Of a DNA stretch of 64,000 bases, positions 1 to 8,416 are shown one piece after another (position 1 is the first letter of the stretch; the number at the start of each line of letters is the position of its first letter). This DNA comes from Parasutterella secunda (GTDB lineage: Bacteria > Pseudomonadota > Gammaproteobacteria > Burkholderiales > Burkholderiaceae_F): the NCBI RefSeq assembly GCF_023336895.1, contig NZ_JAMBLT010000003.1:124001-188000 (forward strand), given 5' to 3'. A program made the position numbers and the translations under genes. A model generated the notes under the pieces. The model searched no databases and was not told where the DNA came from. It worked only from the letters and a program-made list of their open reading frames with translations.

Positions 1-1
1 C

Positions 2-115
2 GGTACCGATGATGTGGTTGTACCGTCTTTTTTACAAGTTTCCGACAAGCCGATGGTTGCCAACATCGTTGATGATGCGGGCGATGAAGAAAGCGAACAA
101 AAGACTTTGCATTAA
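2..115 (+). CDS. 3' end of an unidentified CDS (partial)
   Basis: An open frame enters from the left edge and ends with TAA at 113-115, giving 37 codons. The tail is rich in Asp and Glu ([10 protein letters not shown] near the end), as in a flexible acidic C-terminus. It converges on mutS, and the two stop codons overlap by a few bases. The family cannot be recognised from this fragment, and it could also be a chance open frame. Confidence 0.4.
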   Translation, partial: GTDDVVVPSFLQVSDKPMVANIVDDAGDEESEQKTLH

Positions 116-2739
116 TTATTGAGGATCGTCTGCGCTTTATCTTTCAACTCATAGAGCAGATCTAAAGCTTGACGCGGGGTAAGCTGATCCACATCCAGCG
201 CGTCAATTTCTTCACATAGCGCTTGGGTTCTATCGGGCTCAGGCGCTTTTTCATCGGGCATCTCTACATTGTTGTCAGCGAATAAGTCGAGTTGTTCATT
301 GACCTGCGAGCGCTCCTGCAGCTCATTGAGCATTTTGCGAGCACGTCGGATGACAGAGTTGGGGACACCAGCCAACTGAGCAACCGCGATACCGTAGCTT
401 TGATTAGCGGGACCATCCTGCACTTCATGTAAAAAGACGATTTTGTTTTTGTTTTCGACCGCGGCAACGTGAATATTGGCCACTTCGGGCGCCGTTTGTT
501 CAAGCTTTGTGAGTTCAAAGTAGTGAGTCGCAAAAAGCGTAAAACTTTTTTTCACAAGCGCTAATTCATGGGCGATGGCCGCCGCCAAACTTAGACCGTC
601 AAAAGTTGATGTTCCGCGTCCGATTTCATCCATGAGAACCAGACTTTGGTCGGTTGCTTGGTGCAAAATAGCTGCCGCTTCCGTCATTTCCACCATAAAG
701 GTCGAACGACCGCGAGCGAGGTCATCACTGGCTCCTATGCGGGTGAGGATACGATCGATAGGGCCGATTTTGGCGCTGGCCGCGGGAACGAAACTGCCGA
801 TATAGGTCAAAAGCACAATAAGGGCGATGGATCGCATATAGGTGGATTTACCACCCATGTTGGGACCGGTAATCACCAAAAGCCTGCGACCGGGGATGAG
901 CAAACAGTCGTTAGGTGTGTAGCTTTCGATGGCGTCTTCAACGACCGGATGGCGCGCTCCGATAATTTCAATGCCGGGCGCCTTTTCCAATTCAGGACGA
1001 ATCCAATTGGCACGGCTTGCGTGATAGGCAAAAGAGGTCAGCACGTCAATTGCCGCAGCAGCGGCGGAAGCCTTTTGTAAAACTGGAACATAACTGTCTG
1101 CAAAGGCAAGCAGTTCGTTATAAAGCGACTTTTGCAAAGCTTGGGAGCGTTCCTGAGCGGAAAGCGCCTTATCTTCATATTCTTTGAGTTCAGGCGTGAT
1201 GTAGCGCTCCGTATTTTTGAGAGTCTGCTTTCTGTGGTAATGCAGCGGAACACGGTCGGCCTGACCACGGGAAATTTCAATGAAAAAGCCTTGGACTTTA
1301 TTGTATTGAACACGCAAAGTGGGGATACCCGTTGAGGCTCTTTCACGGATTTCCATTTGCGTCAGGAAGTCGCCGACATTGTCACGCAGTTCGCGAAGGG
1401 TCGCCAGTTCTTCGTTATAGGTGCTCGCAATAACATCGCCGTCTCGCAGCTGCACGGCGGGCTCTTCTAAAAGAGCCGCGTTGAGCTTTTCGTACAATGC
1501 CGGATCAATGACAAGGTCGGCCGCTTTTTCTTCAATGAGCGGGTCGTCAGCGAGCATGAGCTCTTGGGCAATCTGGGCTAAATGGGGAAGCGCGTCTCTG
1601 AGCGCGGCCAATTCTTTCGGACGAATGCTTCGCATGGCAATGCGAGTCGCCAGACGTTCAAAATCTGGAACGGTCTTTAATTTATCGCGGACACTTTCTC
1701 TTAAGTGCTCAGCCTGAACAAAACTTTCAACGGCTTGATGTCTTGAGGAGACAATCTGCGTATCACGCAAAGGATTGTGAATCCATTGGCGCAAGAGGCG
1801 GGAACCCATGCTGGTTTTGCATTGATCAAGCAGCGAAAAAAGGGTTGGACCGTCATCACCTCGAAGGGTTTGTGTGAGTTCCAGGTTTCGGCGGCTAGCC
1901 GAATCCATACCGACAAATTGGCTTTGAACCTCTAATACAGGGGGCAAAAGATGCGGAATGGCTTCGCATTGAGTGTTTTCCGCGTAGGTTAAAAGCGCAC
2001 CGGCGGCGCTTACCGCATCGGGAACATCGTCAAGCCCCCAAGCGGTGAGTTCCTGTACTTGGAATTGATGTTTGAGTTTGGCGGTTCCGTGGTCAACGGT
2101 GAAATACCACTTGGGTAAAGGAGTAATCGCCGCAGGCAGCCTTAACTCATCAATGGTTTCTTTAAAGTCTTCAGGAACGAGGATTTCGCTTGGTGCAATT
2201 CGGGTAACTTCAGTGGCAAGTTCCTCAAGACTTGTATTGGCCACGTGAAATTGGCCGTTACTGAGTACCAGCCAGGCCAATCCCAGACGGGCGCCATGGC
2301 GGCCGGCGGGGGATATCGCCAATAAGGCTGCATCTTGCTTTTGAGGTAAAAGCTCATTTTCCGTTAAAGTGCCGGGCGTGACGATACGAGCAAGTTCCCT
2401 TTCCAAGGGGCCTTTGCTCGGGTCGCCGATTTGCTCGCAAATAGCAACGGAAACCCCTTGCTTAACCAAGCGGGCAAGGTATTGTTCGAGCGTTTTTTCA
2501 GGCACGCCCGCCATGGGAATCGGTTCACCGTTTAAATCAGTTCCGCGCGAGGTAAGCGTAATTCCCAAAAGTTTATTGGCTCGGACCGCATCATCAAAAA
2601 ACGTTTCGTAAAAGTCCCCCATCCGGTATAAAACCAGGGTTTCGGGATGTTGGGCTTTGATCTCAAGAAAACGCCGAATGGCAGGGGTGTGCCCTGCCAA
2701 CGGGTCATTGATGTTTTGAACCGTTTTTGTTTTTGCCAT
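112..2739 (-). CDS. mutS: DNA mismatch repair protein MutS
   Basis: Mismatch-recognition ATPase that binds mispaired bases and recruits MutL. At 875 aa it has the usual MutS length. The N-terminal mismatch-binding F-x-E motif is at F43-Y44-E45 in the segment [10 protein letters not shown]. The connector, lever and clamp domains follow. The C-terminal ABC-type ATPase carries Walker [10 protein letters not shown] (625-633) and Walker [12 protein letters not shown] (D704, E705). The start codon lies about 35 bp from suhB on the same strand, so the two may be co-transcribed although no strong ribosome binding site is visible. Key residues are intact, so it should be functional. Confidence 0.97.
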   Translation of the reverse strand: MAKTKTVQNINDPLAGHTPAIRRFLEIKAQHPETLVLYRMGDFYETFFDDAVRANKLLGITLTSRGTDLNGEPIPMAGVPEKTLEQYLARLVKQGVSVAICEQIGDPSKGPLERELARIVTPGTLTENELLPQKQDAALLAISPAGRHGARLGLAWLVLSNGQFHVANTSLEELATEVTRIAPSEILVPEDFKETIDELRLPAAITPLPKWYFTVDHGTAKLKHQFQVQELTAWGLDDVPDAVSAAGALLTYAENTQCEAIPHLLPPVLEVQSQFVGMDSASRRNLELTQTLRGDDGPTLFSLLDQCKTSMGSRLLRQWIHNPLRDTQIVSSRHQAVESFVQAEHLRESVRDKLKTVPDFERLATRIAMRSIRPKELAALRDALPHLAQIAQELMLADDPLIEEKAADLVIDPALYEKLNAALLEEPAVQLRDGDVIASTYNEELATLRELRDNVGDFLTQMEIRERASTGIPTLRVQYNKVQGFFIEISRGQADRVPLHYHRKQTLKNTERYITPELKEYEDKALSAQERSQALQKSLYNELLAFADSYVPVLQKASAAAAAIDVLTSFAYHASRANWIRPELEKAPGIEIIGARHPVVEDAIESYTPNDCLLIPGRRLLVITGPNMGGKSTYMRSIALIVLLTYIGSFVPAASAKIGPIDRILTRIGASDDLARGRSTFMVEMTEAAAILHQATDQSLVLMDEIGRGTSTFDGLSLAAAIAHELALVKKSFTLFATHYFELTKLEQTAPEVANIHVAAVENKNKIVFLHEVQDGPANQSYGIAVAQLAGVPNSVIRRARKMLNELQERSQVNEQLDLFADNNVEMPDEKAPEPDRTQALCEEIDALDVDQLTPRQALDLLYELKDKAQTILNN

Positions 2740-2774
2740 TGATGCGACCGTCTACGATGAAGTCTTTCGATTGC

Positions 2775-3575
2775 TTAGCGGATATCACCGTAGTTTTTAT
2801 TAACCACGGCTAACAACTGACCGAATACTTTGGGGGTACCCGCTACGATTTGACCGGTCGAGAGGTAATCAGATTCTCCCTTAAAGTCGGTGACGAGTCC
2901 ACCGGCTTCAAGCACTAAGAGCGAGCCGGCAGCAATGTCCCAAGCCTTGAGATTCGGTTCCCAGAAAGCATCCAAGCGACCGGCGGCAACATAGGCCAAG
3001 TCCAAAGAGGCGGCGCCTGCACGGCGGATACCGCTGGTGGTTTTAGCCAATTGACTGAAAACCTTCATAAAGGCTTCAACATCATCGGTTTTGCGGAAAG
3101 GAAAGCCCGCGCCAACCAAAGATTCAGCCATGGAGGTGCGCTTACTGACACGAATGCGTCGGCCGTTTAAAAAAGCGCCCACACCGCGCGTAGCGGTGAA
3201 GATTTCGTTTTTAACGGGATCCGCGATAACGGCTTCAATGATCTCGTTTTCACGCTTTAAAGCGATGGAAACGGCATATTGGGGGAAGCCATGCAAGAAA
3301 TTGGTTGTGCCATCCAAAGGATCAATGATCCATTGGAATTCACTTTTTTCAGGGCCGGTGAGGCCGTTTTCTTCACCTAAAATCTGGTGACGGGGATAGG
3401 CCTCACGCAAAATTTCTACCACAGTGCGTTCACAAGCGACGTCCACTTCGCTGACGTAGTCAGAATGACCTTTTTTGTGAACTTCCAGAGTAGAGAGGTT
3501 GTCGACAGCACGGTTAAGAATGGTGCAGGCCGCACGGGCGGCTTTCATCGCCGTGTTGAGCATCGGAGAACTCAT
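2775..3575 (-). CDS. suhB: Inositol-1-monophosphatase family protein SuhB
   Basis: A 266-aa Mg-dependent phosphatase of the inositol monophosphatase/FBPase superfamily. In bacteria SuhB also acts as an rRNA transcription antitermination factor. Visible motifs are the metal site GEENG near residue 69, the WIIDPLDGTTNFLHGFP signature (about 83-99), and the second signature WDIAAGSLLVLEAGG (about 213-227). The start is supported by AAGGA about 8 nt upstream. It is divergent from trmJ, sharing a roughly 95-bp promoter region, and lies directly upstream of mutS. Confidence 0.95.
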   Translation of the reverse strand: MSSPMLNTAMKAARAACTILNRAVDNLSTLEVHKKGHSDYVSEVDVACERTVVEILREAYPRHQILGEENGLTGPEKSEFQWIIDPLDGTTNFLHGFPQYAVSIALKRENEIIEAVIADPVKNEIFTATRGVGAFLNGRRIRVSKRTSMAESLVGAGFPFRKTDDVEAFMKVFSQLAKTTSGIRRAGAASLDLAYVAAGRLDAFWEPNLKAWDIAAGSLLVLEAGGLVTDFKGESDYLSTGQIVAGTPKVFGQLLAVVNKNYGDIR

Positions 3576-3670
3576 CGTCAGAATCCTTCTTGAAAATTTA
3601 AATCAGTTGATGTGATAACTACGTGTAGAATCTAAATATTTTAATGATTTTTGGCTATTTAGCTTTTGAA

Positions 3671-4471
3671 ATGTCAACTTCTGCTTTATCCCAACACGTC
3701 TGTTTTATTTTGGTGGAACCAGCGCACCCCGGCAACATTGGCTCGGCCGCGCGGGCTATCAAAACGATGGGTTTCAGAGATCTTCGTGTTGTGAGCCCTT
3801 GGGAAGAAAATTACCGCACTCACCCCGAGGCGATCGCTTATTCAACAAGCAGTGTGGATGTGCTCCAATCAAGCCGTTCCTATGGGTCACTCTTAGAGGC
3901 GCTTGAAGGAGTTCATTTCGCCTGGGCGATGTCGGGATATGATCGTGAATTTGGTCCTGCAATCGAACCGGTGAGAAGGGTTGCTGAAAAAGCGGTCGAT
4001 TTTGTTAAAAAGCAGCAGGGCAATATTGCTTTTGTTTTCGGTTGTGAACGAACCGGTCTTTCCAATGAGCAGATGGCGATGTGTCAAGGTTGCGCGGCCA
4101 TCCCGGCCGATCCTGACTGCACCAGCCTGAATCTGTCCCAGGCTGTTCAAATCATGGCTTATGAAATGCACATGGCGATGATGGATGAGACGATCACTCA
4201 TGACGGGCTCTATGAGTGGCAGGAGCGATTTGCCGGTGAAAAACTCGCAGGACCTCAGGCGATTGAGGGCTTTTTAGCTCATTTTGAAGAGGCAATGATT
4301 CACTGCGGCGTGTTGGATCCCAAGGAGCCGAAGTTGTTTATGCCTCGAGTCAGAAGACTTTTTTCTCGAACGCAGCTCACTCAACCGGAAGTCGATTTAT
4401 TAAGGGGAGTGTGTTCGCAGATTATTTCTCCGAAAAACGAAAGATCAGGTAAAAAATGCCCGAAAAAATAG
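3671..4471 (+). CDS. trmJ: tRNA (cytidine/uridine-2'-O-)-methyltransferase TrmJ
   Basis: SPOUT-class methyltransferase that 2'-O-methylates position 32 of tRNAs. The family is recognised by the N-terminal segment FILVEPAHPGNIGSAARAIK, the FGCERTGLSNE loop, and CTSLNLSQAVQIMAYE, which forms part of the trefoil-knot SAM site. An in-frame ATG exists at 3644, but homology begins just after the internal ATG at 3671 (MSTSALSQH), which is preferred; no clear Shine-Dalgarno is seen for either. Product 266 aa. It is divergent from suhB. Confidence 0.93.
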   Translation: MSTSALSQHVCFILVEPAHPGNIGSAARAIKTMGFRDLRVVSPWEENYRTHPEAIAYSTSSVDVLQSSRSYGSLLEALEGVHFAWAMSGYDREFGPAIEPVRRVAEKAVDFVKKQQGNIAFVFGCERTGLSNEQMAMCQGCAAIPADPDCTSLNLSQAVQIMAYEMHMAMMDETITHDGLYEWQERFAGEKLAGPQAIEGFLAHFEEAMIHCGVLDPKEPKLFMPRVRRLFSRTQLTQPEVDLLRGVCSQIISPKNERSGKKCPKK

Positions 4472-4572
4472 CAATGGTCTTTTTCGATTGACGACTGGTA
4501 CAAAATGTAGTTGAAAAACAAATTTAAATCTTATAAAATCCCCATTCTTACTGAGCAACGCTCAGATTGTGC

Positions 4573-4665
4573 GGAGAAGTGGCCGAGAGGCTGAAGGCAC
4601 ACCCCTGCTAAGGGTGCAAGCTCGCAAAACGGGCTTCGGGGGTTCGAATCCCCCCTTCTCCGCCA
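4573..4665 (+). tRNA. serX: tRNA-Ser(GCU)
   Basis: The acceptor strands GGAGAAG (4573-4579) and CTTCTCC (4655-4661) pair fully. A discriminator G and an encoded CCA follow. The anticodon stem CACCC/GGGTG encloses the loop CTGCTAA, giving anticodon GCU. A long variable arm, as in type II serine tRNAs, sits between the anticodon arm and the T arm GGGGGTTCGAATCCCCC. The symbol is a generic label. Confidence 0.95.
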
Positions 4666-4741
4666 TTTTTATTCTTATAAATCAACTCAACAAATCCCCT
4701 CATATTTCAGGTGTTTCTCTTGGTATCTCATTTGACCAAGA

Positions 4742-5278
4742 CTACATTGTGCAGCGCACAACAAGCCAAACGATTCCAATAACCATTGCTAAGGCCAGAA
4801 TGCTTCGGGCTATTTGAAATGTTTTCGTAAGTTTGGGACGAACAATCGGTTTGGGTTCATAATCAGGCGAACAATAACTTTCAGCCAGAAATACTTCCCA
4901 AGCTTTTAGATCCAGCCGAAGGAGACTTCTTTTTCCATTCCTGAATTGCACATCAACGATTTTGTAGCCGTCGTTGCGATTTTTAGCGATGGTTGCGCCT
5001 CCAACACCACCCGGATTGCCAAAAATCATTTGCCCAACCCCGCCTCTGAATAAGGCGCTGAAGACATCTTTTTGAATGTCATCAATGGAATCAATCAGTT
5101 GATAGCTCTGAATAAAATCCTTGTTAAGCGGGATGAAACTGTCACTGCGCACCGTTCTGAAGCCTTGCGCTTCAATTTCTTTTTGGATGCGACAACTTTC
5201 CCGAAGCGGAAGCTGAATTTCATTGTTGTCAATTCGGTAGCCTTGGTAGTCTCCGGCAAGCACTCCGTTTTCAACCAT
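4742..5278 (-). CDS. Hypothetical protein with C-terminal membrane anchor
   Basis: A 178-aa protein I do not recognise. The first ~150 residues are soluble and contain a glycine-rich stretch (FRGGVGQMIFGNPGGVGG, about 92-109). A single hydrophobic helix (ILALAMVIGIVWLVV) sits at the extreme C-terminus, which suggests a tail-anchored inner-membrane protein facing the cytoplasm. The start has GGAGTG 4 nt upstream. It is flanked by tRNA-Ser and a DUF362 gene with a strong terminator between. Codon use and the ribosome site argue that it is real; its function is unknown. Confidence 0.7.
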   Translation of the reverse strand: MVENGVLAGDYQGYRIDNNEIQLPLRESCRIQKEIEAQGFRTVRSDSFIPLNKDFIQSYQLIDSIDDIQKDVFSALFRGGVGQMIFGNPGGVGGATIAKNRNDGYKIVDVQFRNGKRSLLRLDLKAWEVFLAESYCSPDYEPKPIVRPKLTKTFQIARSILALAMVIGIVWLVVRCTM

Positions 5279-5309
5279 CTTTCACTCCATCAAACCAACT
5301 CATGTGAAT

Positions 5310-5349
5310 CATAAAGCAAAGCCTCGTAAGAGGATATCTTGCGAGGCTT
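5310..5349 (-). terminator. Rho-independent terminator after the DUF362 gene
   Basis: A 13-bp stem, AAGCCTCGTAAGA (5319-5331) with TCTTGCGAGGCTT (5337-5349), contains one G-U type mismatch. On the minus strand it is followed by TTTGCTTTATG. It lies just past the stop codon of the minus-strand gene ending at 5376. Confidence 0.75.
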
Positions 5350-5375
5350 GCAGAAATTTTGTGATTAAAACACAG

Positions 5376-6317
5376 CTAATCAATGCAGACTAAACGATAG
5401 CGGCGATCGCCAAAGCCGATTTTCTCCGCATGCTCAAGAATCCGTTCACCGTTTCGGCTCTCCATTCTTTCAATGAGCGAGTGACCATCGGGTGCTTCAT
5501 AAACCAAATCCACGCAGGCTTGATCCAATGCGACAGGGTTCAAGGACGCCAGCACGCCGATATCCTTCATGTCAACTTCAGCCGGATGAGAGACGCAATC
5601 GCAATCTACCGACATATTGTTCATAACGGAGATATAGAGCATCTTTTCGCCTTCGCCGAAAAAGTCGGAGACAGACTTCGCGGCTTCAGCCATGGATTCG
5701 ATAAAAGCATCGTGATCCGGTCCGGTCAGTTTCATAAAGCGCCCGTCTTCTGCGGTTTGCCAACCTTGCGTTTGCATGGCTCCGGCCGTATGAATATTGG
5801 CCTTACCGTCTGATGATGCCACACCAATGGCGATGTTTTTAAGCGCACCGCCGAAACCTCCCATCGGGTGTCCTTTAAAGTGCGTGAGCACCATCATAAA
5901 GTCATAGTTTTTGACGTGATCGCCAACGATATCTTCTTTAAGATGAGTGCCTCCTTTTACCGGCAGGTGCTCAACACCATCGCTATCCATGATGTCTACC
6001 GGTGCAATAGCCGCAAAACCGTGATCTTTGATTAATTGTCTGTGCGCATCAGTTGTGTTGCGGGCACCAGCGTATGCCGTGTTGCATTCCACAATGGTTG
6101 CCTTAACGCTTTGCACCAGATCCTTGATCAAAGCTGGTTTAAGGTAGTTCTCATTGCCCGCTTCACCCGTGCTTAATTTCGCAGCCACGCGTCCTTGAGC
6201 CGGGCGTCCAAGCTTCTGGTAAAGCTTTATCAGCGACGCAGGAGAAATCTCTTTTGTGAAATAGACAGTACTTGCCTGAGCGCAATCGGTTTTAAAACTT
6301 TTGTGCATGTCAGTCAT
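5376..6317 (-). CDS. DUF362 domain-containing protein
   Basis: A 313-aa protein of the DUF362 family, often annotated as iron-sulfur-cluster-associated and of unknown catalytic role. Typical family segments are VLTHFKGHPMGGFGGALKNIAIG, a conserved loop in the middle of the protein, and a late region with Cys residues (SVDCDCVSHPAE, about 229-240) that could bind metal. There is no signal peptide. The start is well supported by AAGGAG 7 nt upstream. It lies 70 bp downstream of the family-5 binding protein on the same strand, so it may be co-transcribed with it and fall under the same leader control. Confidence 0.85.
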   Translation of the reverse strand: MTDMHKSFKTDCAQASTVYFTKEISPASLIKLYQKLGRPAQGRVAAKLSTGEAGNENYLKPALIKDLVQSVKATIVECNTAYAGARNTTDAHRQLIKDHGFAAIAPVDIMDSDGVEHLPVKGGTHLKEDIVGDHVKNYDFMMVLTHFKGHPMGGFGGALKNIAIGVASSDGKANIHTAGAMQTQGWQTAEDGRFMKLTGPDHDAFIESMAEAAKSVSDFFGEGEKMLYISVMNNMSVDCDCVSHPAEVDMKDIGVLASLNPVALDQACVDLVYEAPDGHSLIERMESRNGERILEHAEKIGFGDRRYRLVCID

Positions 6318-6387
6318 TTTTTTTCTCCTTGCAATCCAATCAAGAAAATTCTAGATCAATCATCCTTTCAGAAATTGCCTATTAGTC

Positions 6388-8019
6388 TCAATGCATAACA
6401 ATCCACTCCAATGTTAACTTGTTGTCGGGTCTGACAATCGGGTCAATGTTTTTCTTCATCGCCCAAGAAAACATTGGTTGAAGCAGAGGAATGTGCAAGA
6501 CCTGATTTTGTTCGAGTGAGAGAGCCTGTTGGGCAAGGGCCTTTCTTTCGTTGAGATCTTCAGCCAAATTTAGTTTTTTGAGTAACGCGTCCATTTGCTT
6601 ATCGGAAGCACGGCCGATGTTGCTGATCCCAGCTCCGGAGGCTCCGTCGTAAGTAGCCGACAGAGATTGCAGGGGGTAGTAAGCATCAAAAGTACTTGAG
6701 CCCCATCCGACCAATCCGGCAGAGGTGTCAAAACTTAAGACTTTCGGAAAGTACTGGGCGCGGGGCATGGAGTGAACATTGACCTTAACATTGAGTTTGG
6801 CCCACATGCTCGCGAGTGCTTTGCAGAGATTTTCGTCGTTGACCCAACGGTTATTGGGGGTATCTAAAGTGAAGGCAAAGCCTTTTTCAAATCCGGCTTC
6901 TTTAAACAATGCTTTAGCTTTTGGCAGATCGTATTGTCCCGTTTGGGCGATCTGGGAGTCATAGCCAAAAACAGAATCAGAAATGACTGTGTTGGTTGCC
7001 ACCGCTTTGCCCCGCATGATGCTTTTAACAAGCGCCTGTCGATTGACGGCAAGAGAGAGTGCTTGACGAACTCTCACGTCTTTAAAGGGATTGGCACTTA
7101 AAGGCTTTCCATCGAGGTCGCTGGCATAGGGCGTTTGATCTCGGTATTGATCCAGGGCGATCATCATGACACGGTCTTCAGCGCGTGACAGTACTCGAAT
7201 GGAGTCATTACGTTCTAATCGAGCAATATCTTGCGGAGCGGGATCCAACACAAAGTCCACTTGTCCTGACAGAAGTGCTGCCGTTCGAGTGGCCGCAGAG
7301 TTAATAGGGGTGTAGATGACTTTTTCTATGTTGCCTCTGCGATTTTTTTCGTCCCACCATTCATGGTTGGCCACGAATTGTGTTTTAACATCTACTTCTC
7401 TAGAGATGAGTTTGAAGGGACCCGTACCGTTGGCGTGGCGCGCTAAGTAGGATTCTTCGCCTGAGACATAATTTTGTGGACGAAGAGCCTTGTGTTTTTC
7501 CAGCCATTTCTTATTCAAAATACGCAATTGAGTGAGTTGGTTTAAAAAGACCGGAGAGCCGGAGACGGTTTTAACCAAGACTTGGCGGCTGTTGACAACT
7601 TCTGCGCCTAATATGCCGGAGGCCGCCGCTTTAAATTGGCTCTCTGGCAAAAGGGCCCGATTAATCGAATAGGCAACGTCTTCAGCCGTTAAAGTTTCAC
7701 CTTCGTGGAAACGCACGTTTTCTCGAATGGTAAAAAGAAAACCGTTTTTGACTCGTTGGTATTGGCTTGCCAGACAAGGCTCAACACGCATATCGGTGTT
7801 GTACCGAACCAGTGCTTCGTATACCGCGGCGTTGGCAGCTGAATTCAGAGATTCATTTTGAGCGTGAACATCAAAGGTAAGAAAATCGCCGGCGCTACTC
7901 CAGCGGAAAACCTTCTCTTTTTGAGCGAAAGCATTGGAGTATGCTCCAATCAATAGCAGAGAAATAGCCGATAGAGTTAAAGCGCGGCGTGTTACGGAAG
8001 CAGCGTGTTGAAATAACAT
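6388..8019 (-). CDS. ABC transporter substrate-binding protein, family 5 (peptide/DppA-like)
   Basis: A 543-aa exported solute-binding protein of SBP family 5, whose members bind di- and oligopeptides, nickel or related ligands for an ABC importer. The N-terminus is a Sec signal peptide with a positively charged start, a hydrophobic core ALTLSAISLLLIGAY, and a cleavage site around AFAQ. The family signature region RFHEGETLTAEDVAYSINRAL is present. A ribosome site AAGGGA precedes the ATG. No permease or ATPase genes adjoin it, so it is an orphan receptor that must work with a distant ABC core. Upstream is a tryptophan-type attenuator (8165-8300), so expression is probably induced when charged tRNA-Trp is scarce. 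This suggests import of tryptophan-containing peptides or a precursor, which is inference. Confidence 0.9.
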   Translation of the reverse strand: MLFQHAASVTRRALTLSAISLLLIGAYSNAFAQKEKVFRWSSAGDFLTFDVHAQNESLNSAANAAVYEALVRYNTDMRVEPCLASQYQRVKNGFLFTIRENVRFHEGETLTAEDVAYSINRALLPESQFKAAASGILGAEVVNSRQVLVKTVSGSPVFLNQLTQLRILNKKWLEKHKALRPQNYVSGEESYLARHANGTGPFKLISREVDVKTQFVANHEWWDEKNRRGNIEKVIYTPINSAATRTAALLSGQVDFVLDPAPQDIARLERNDSIRVLSRAEDRVMMIALDQYRDQTPYASDLDGKPLSANPFKDVRVRQALSLAVNRQALVKSIMRGKAVATNTVISDSVFGYDSQIAQTGQYDLPKAKALFKEAGFEKGFAFTLDTPNNRWVNDENLCKALASMWAKLNVKVNVHSMPRAQYFPKVLSFDTSAGLVGWGSSTFDAYYPLQSLSATYDGASGAGISNIGRASDKQMDALLKKLNLAEDLNERKALAQQALSLEQNQVLHIPLLQPMFSWAMKKNIDPIVRPDNKLTLEWIVMH

Positions 8020-8106
8020 GATGAAATCCCTTTAAAGTACATTGAAAAAACTTTTAACGTGAAGCTTTTTGCCATCGTGTACGGAGGAGATTTTTCTTTT
8101 TTTTTG

Positions 8107-8159
8107 TATCCGGTAACTCATCCCATTTCCTTTTTTGGAGTTAGCCGCGAAACCGGATA
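8107..8159 (-). other. Long hairpin in the 5' leader of the binding-protein gene
   Basis: TATCCGGT (8107-8114) pairs perfectly with ACCGGATA (8152-8159). A second helix AACTC/GAGTT lies inside it. In the minus-strand transcript the structure lies between the attenuator terminator and the start codon at 8019. The function is unknown; it may be an additional folding element of the leader. I could not match it to a riboswitch class. Confidence 0.5.
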
Positions 8160-8165
8160 GATAAG

Positions 8166-8188
8166 AAAAAGCCCGCATTTCGCGGGCT
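8166..8188 (-). terminator. Attenuator terminator (segments 3:4) of the Trp leader
   Basis: On the minus strand AGCCCGC (8188-8182) pairs with GCGGGCT (8176-8170) and is followed by a run of U residues. It sits 46 nt after the leader-peptide stop codon and 147 nt before the binding-protein start. The upstream strand GCCCGC can alternatively pair with GCGGGC at 8232-8227, immediately after the leader stop codon. That pairing would form an antiterminator and free the U-run strand. Confidence 0.85.
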
Positions 8189-8234
8189 AATATTGGGGGT
8201 ATTCAGTCAAGCGTAAATCGTCCAAGGCCCGCTA

Positions 8235-8300
8235 CTAATGAGTGAGCCACCACCAACGGCGAGATTGAGCCAAAGAGGTTAAAGACGATTTCGCTTTCAT
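8235..8300 (-). CDS. Trp leader peptide (attenuator, TrpL-like)
   Basis: A 21-codon ORF reads MKAKSSLTSLAQSRRWWWLTH, with three consecutive UGG codons (16-18) four codons before the stop. This is the hallmark of a trp-type leader peptide. Codons 2-6 (8296-8284) are complementary to 8222-8209 after the stop (13 of 14 positions). GCGGGC just after the stop (8232-8227) can pair with the 5' strand of the downstream terminator. A ribosome stalled on the Trp codons would leave that strand free to form the antiterminator, while one reaching the stop would mask it. No strong Shine-Dalgarno is visible. The controlled gene is a transporter receptor, not a trp biosynthetic gene. Confidence 0.85.
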   Translation of the reverse strand: MKAKSSLTSLAQSRRWWWLTH

Positions 8301-8416
8301 GGTGAGATCATTCTATATAGAGAATTAGAGCCAAAAAATAGGCTTTTTGGATTAATTTTTCTAGAAACTAAGGGCAACTACTCAGAAAAACAAAAAATAT
8401 ACGGTACTGATCATAT

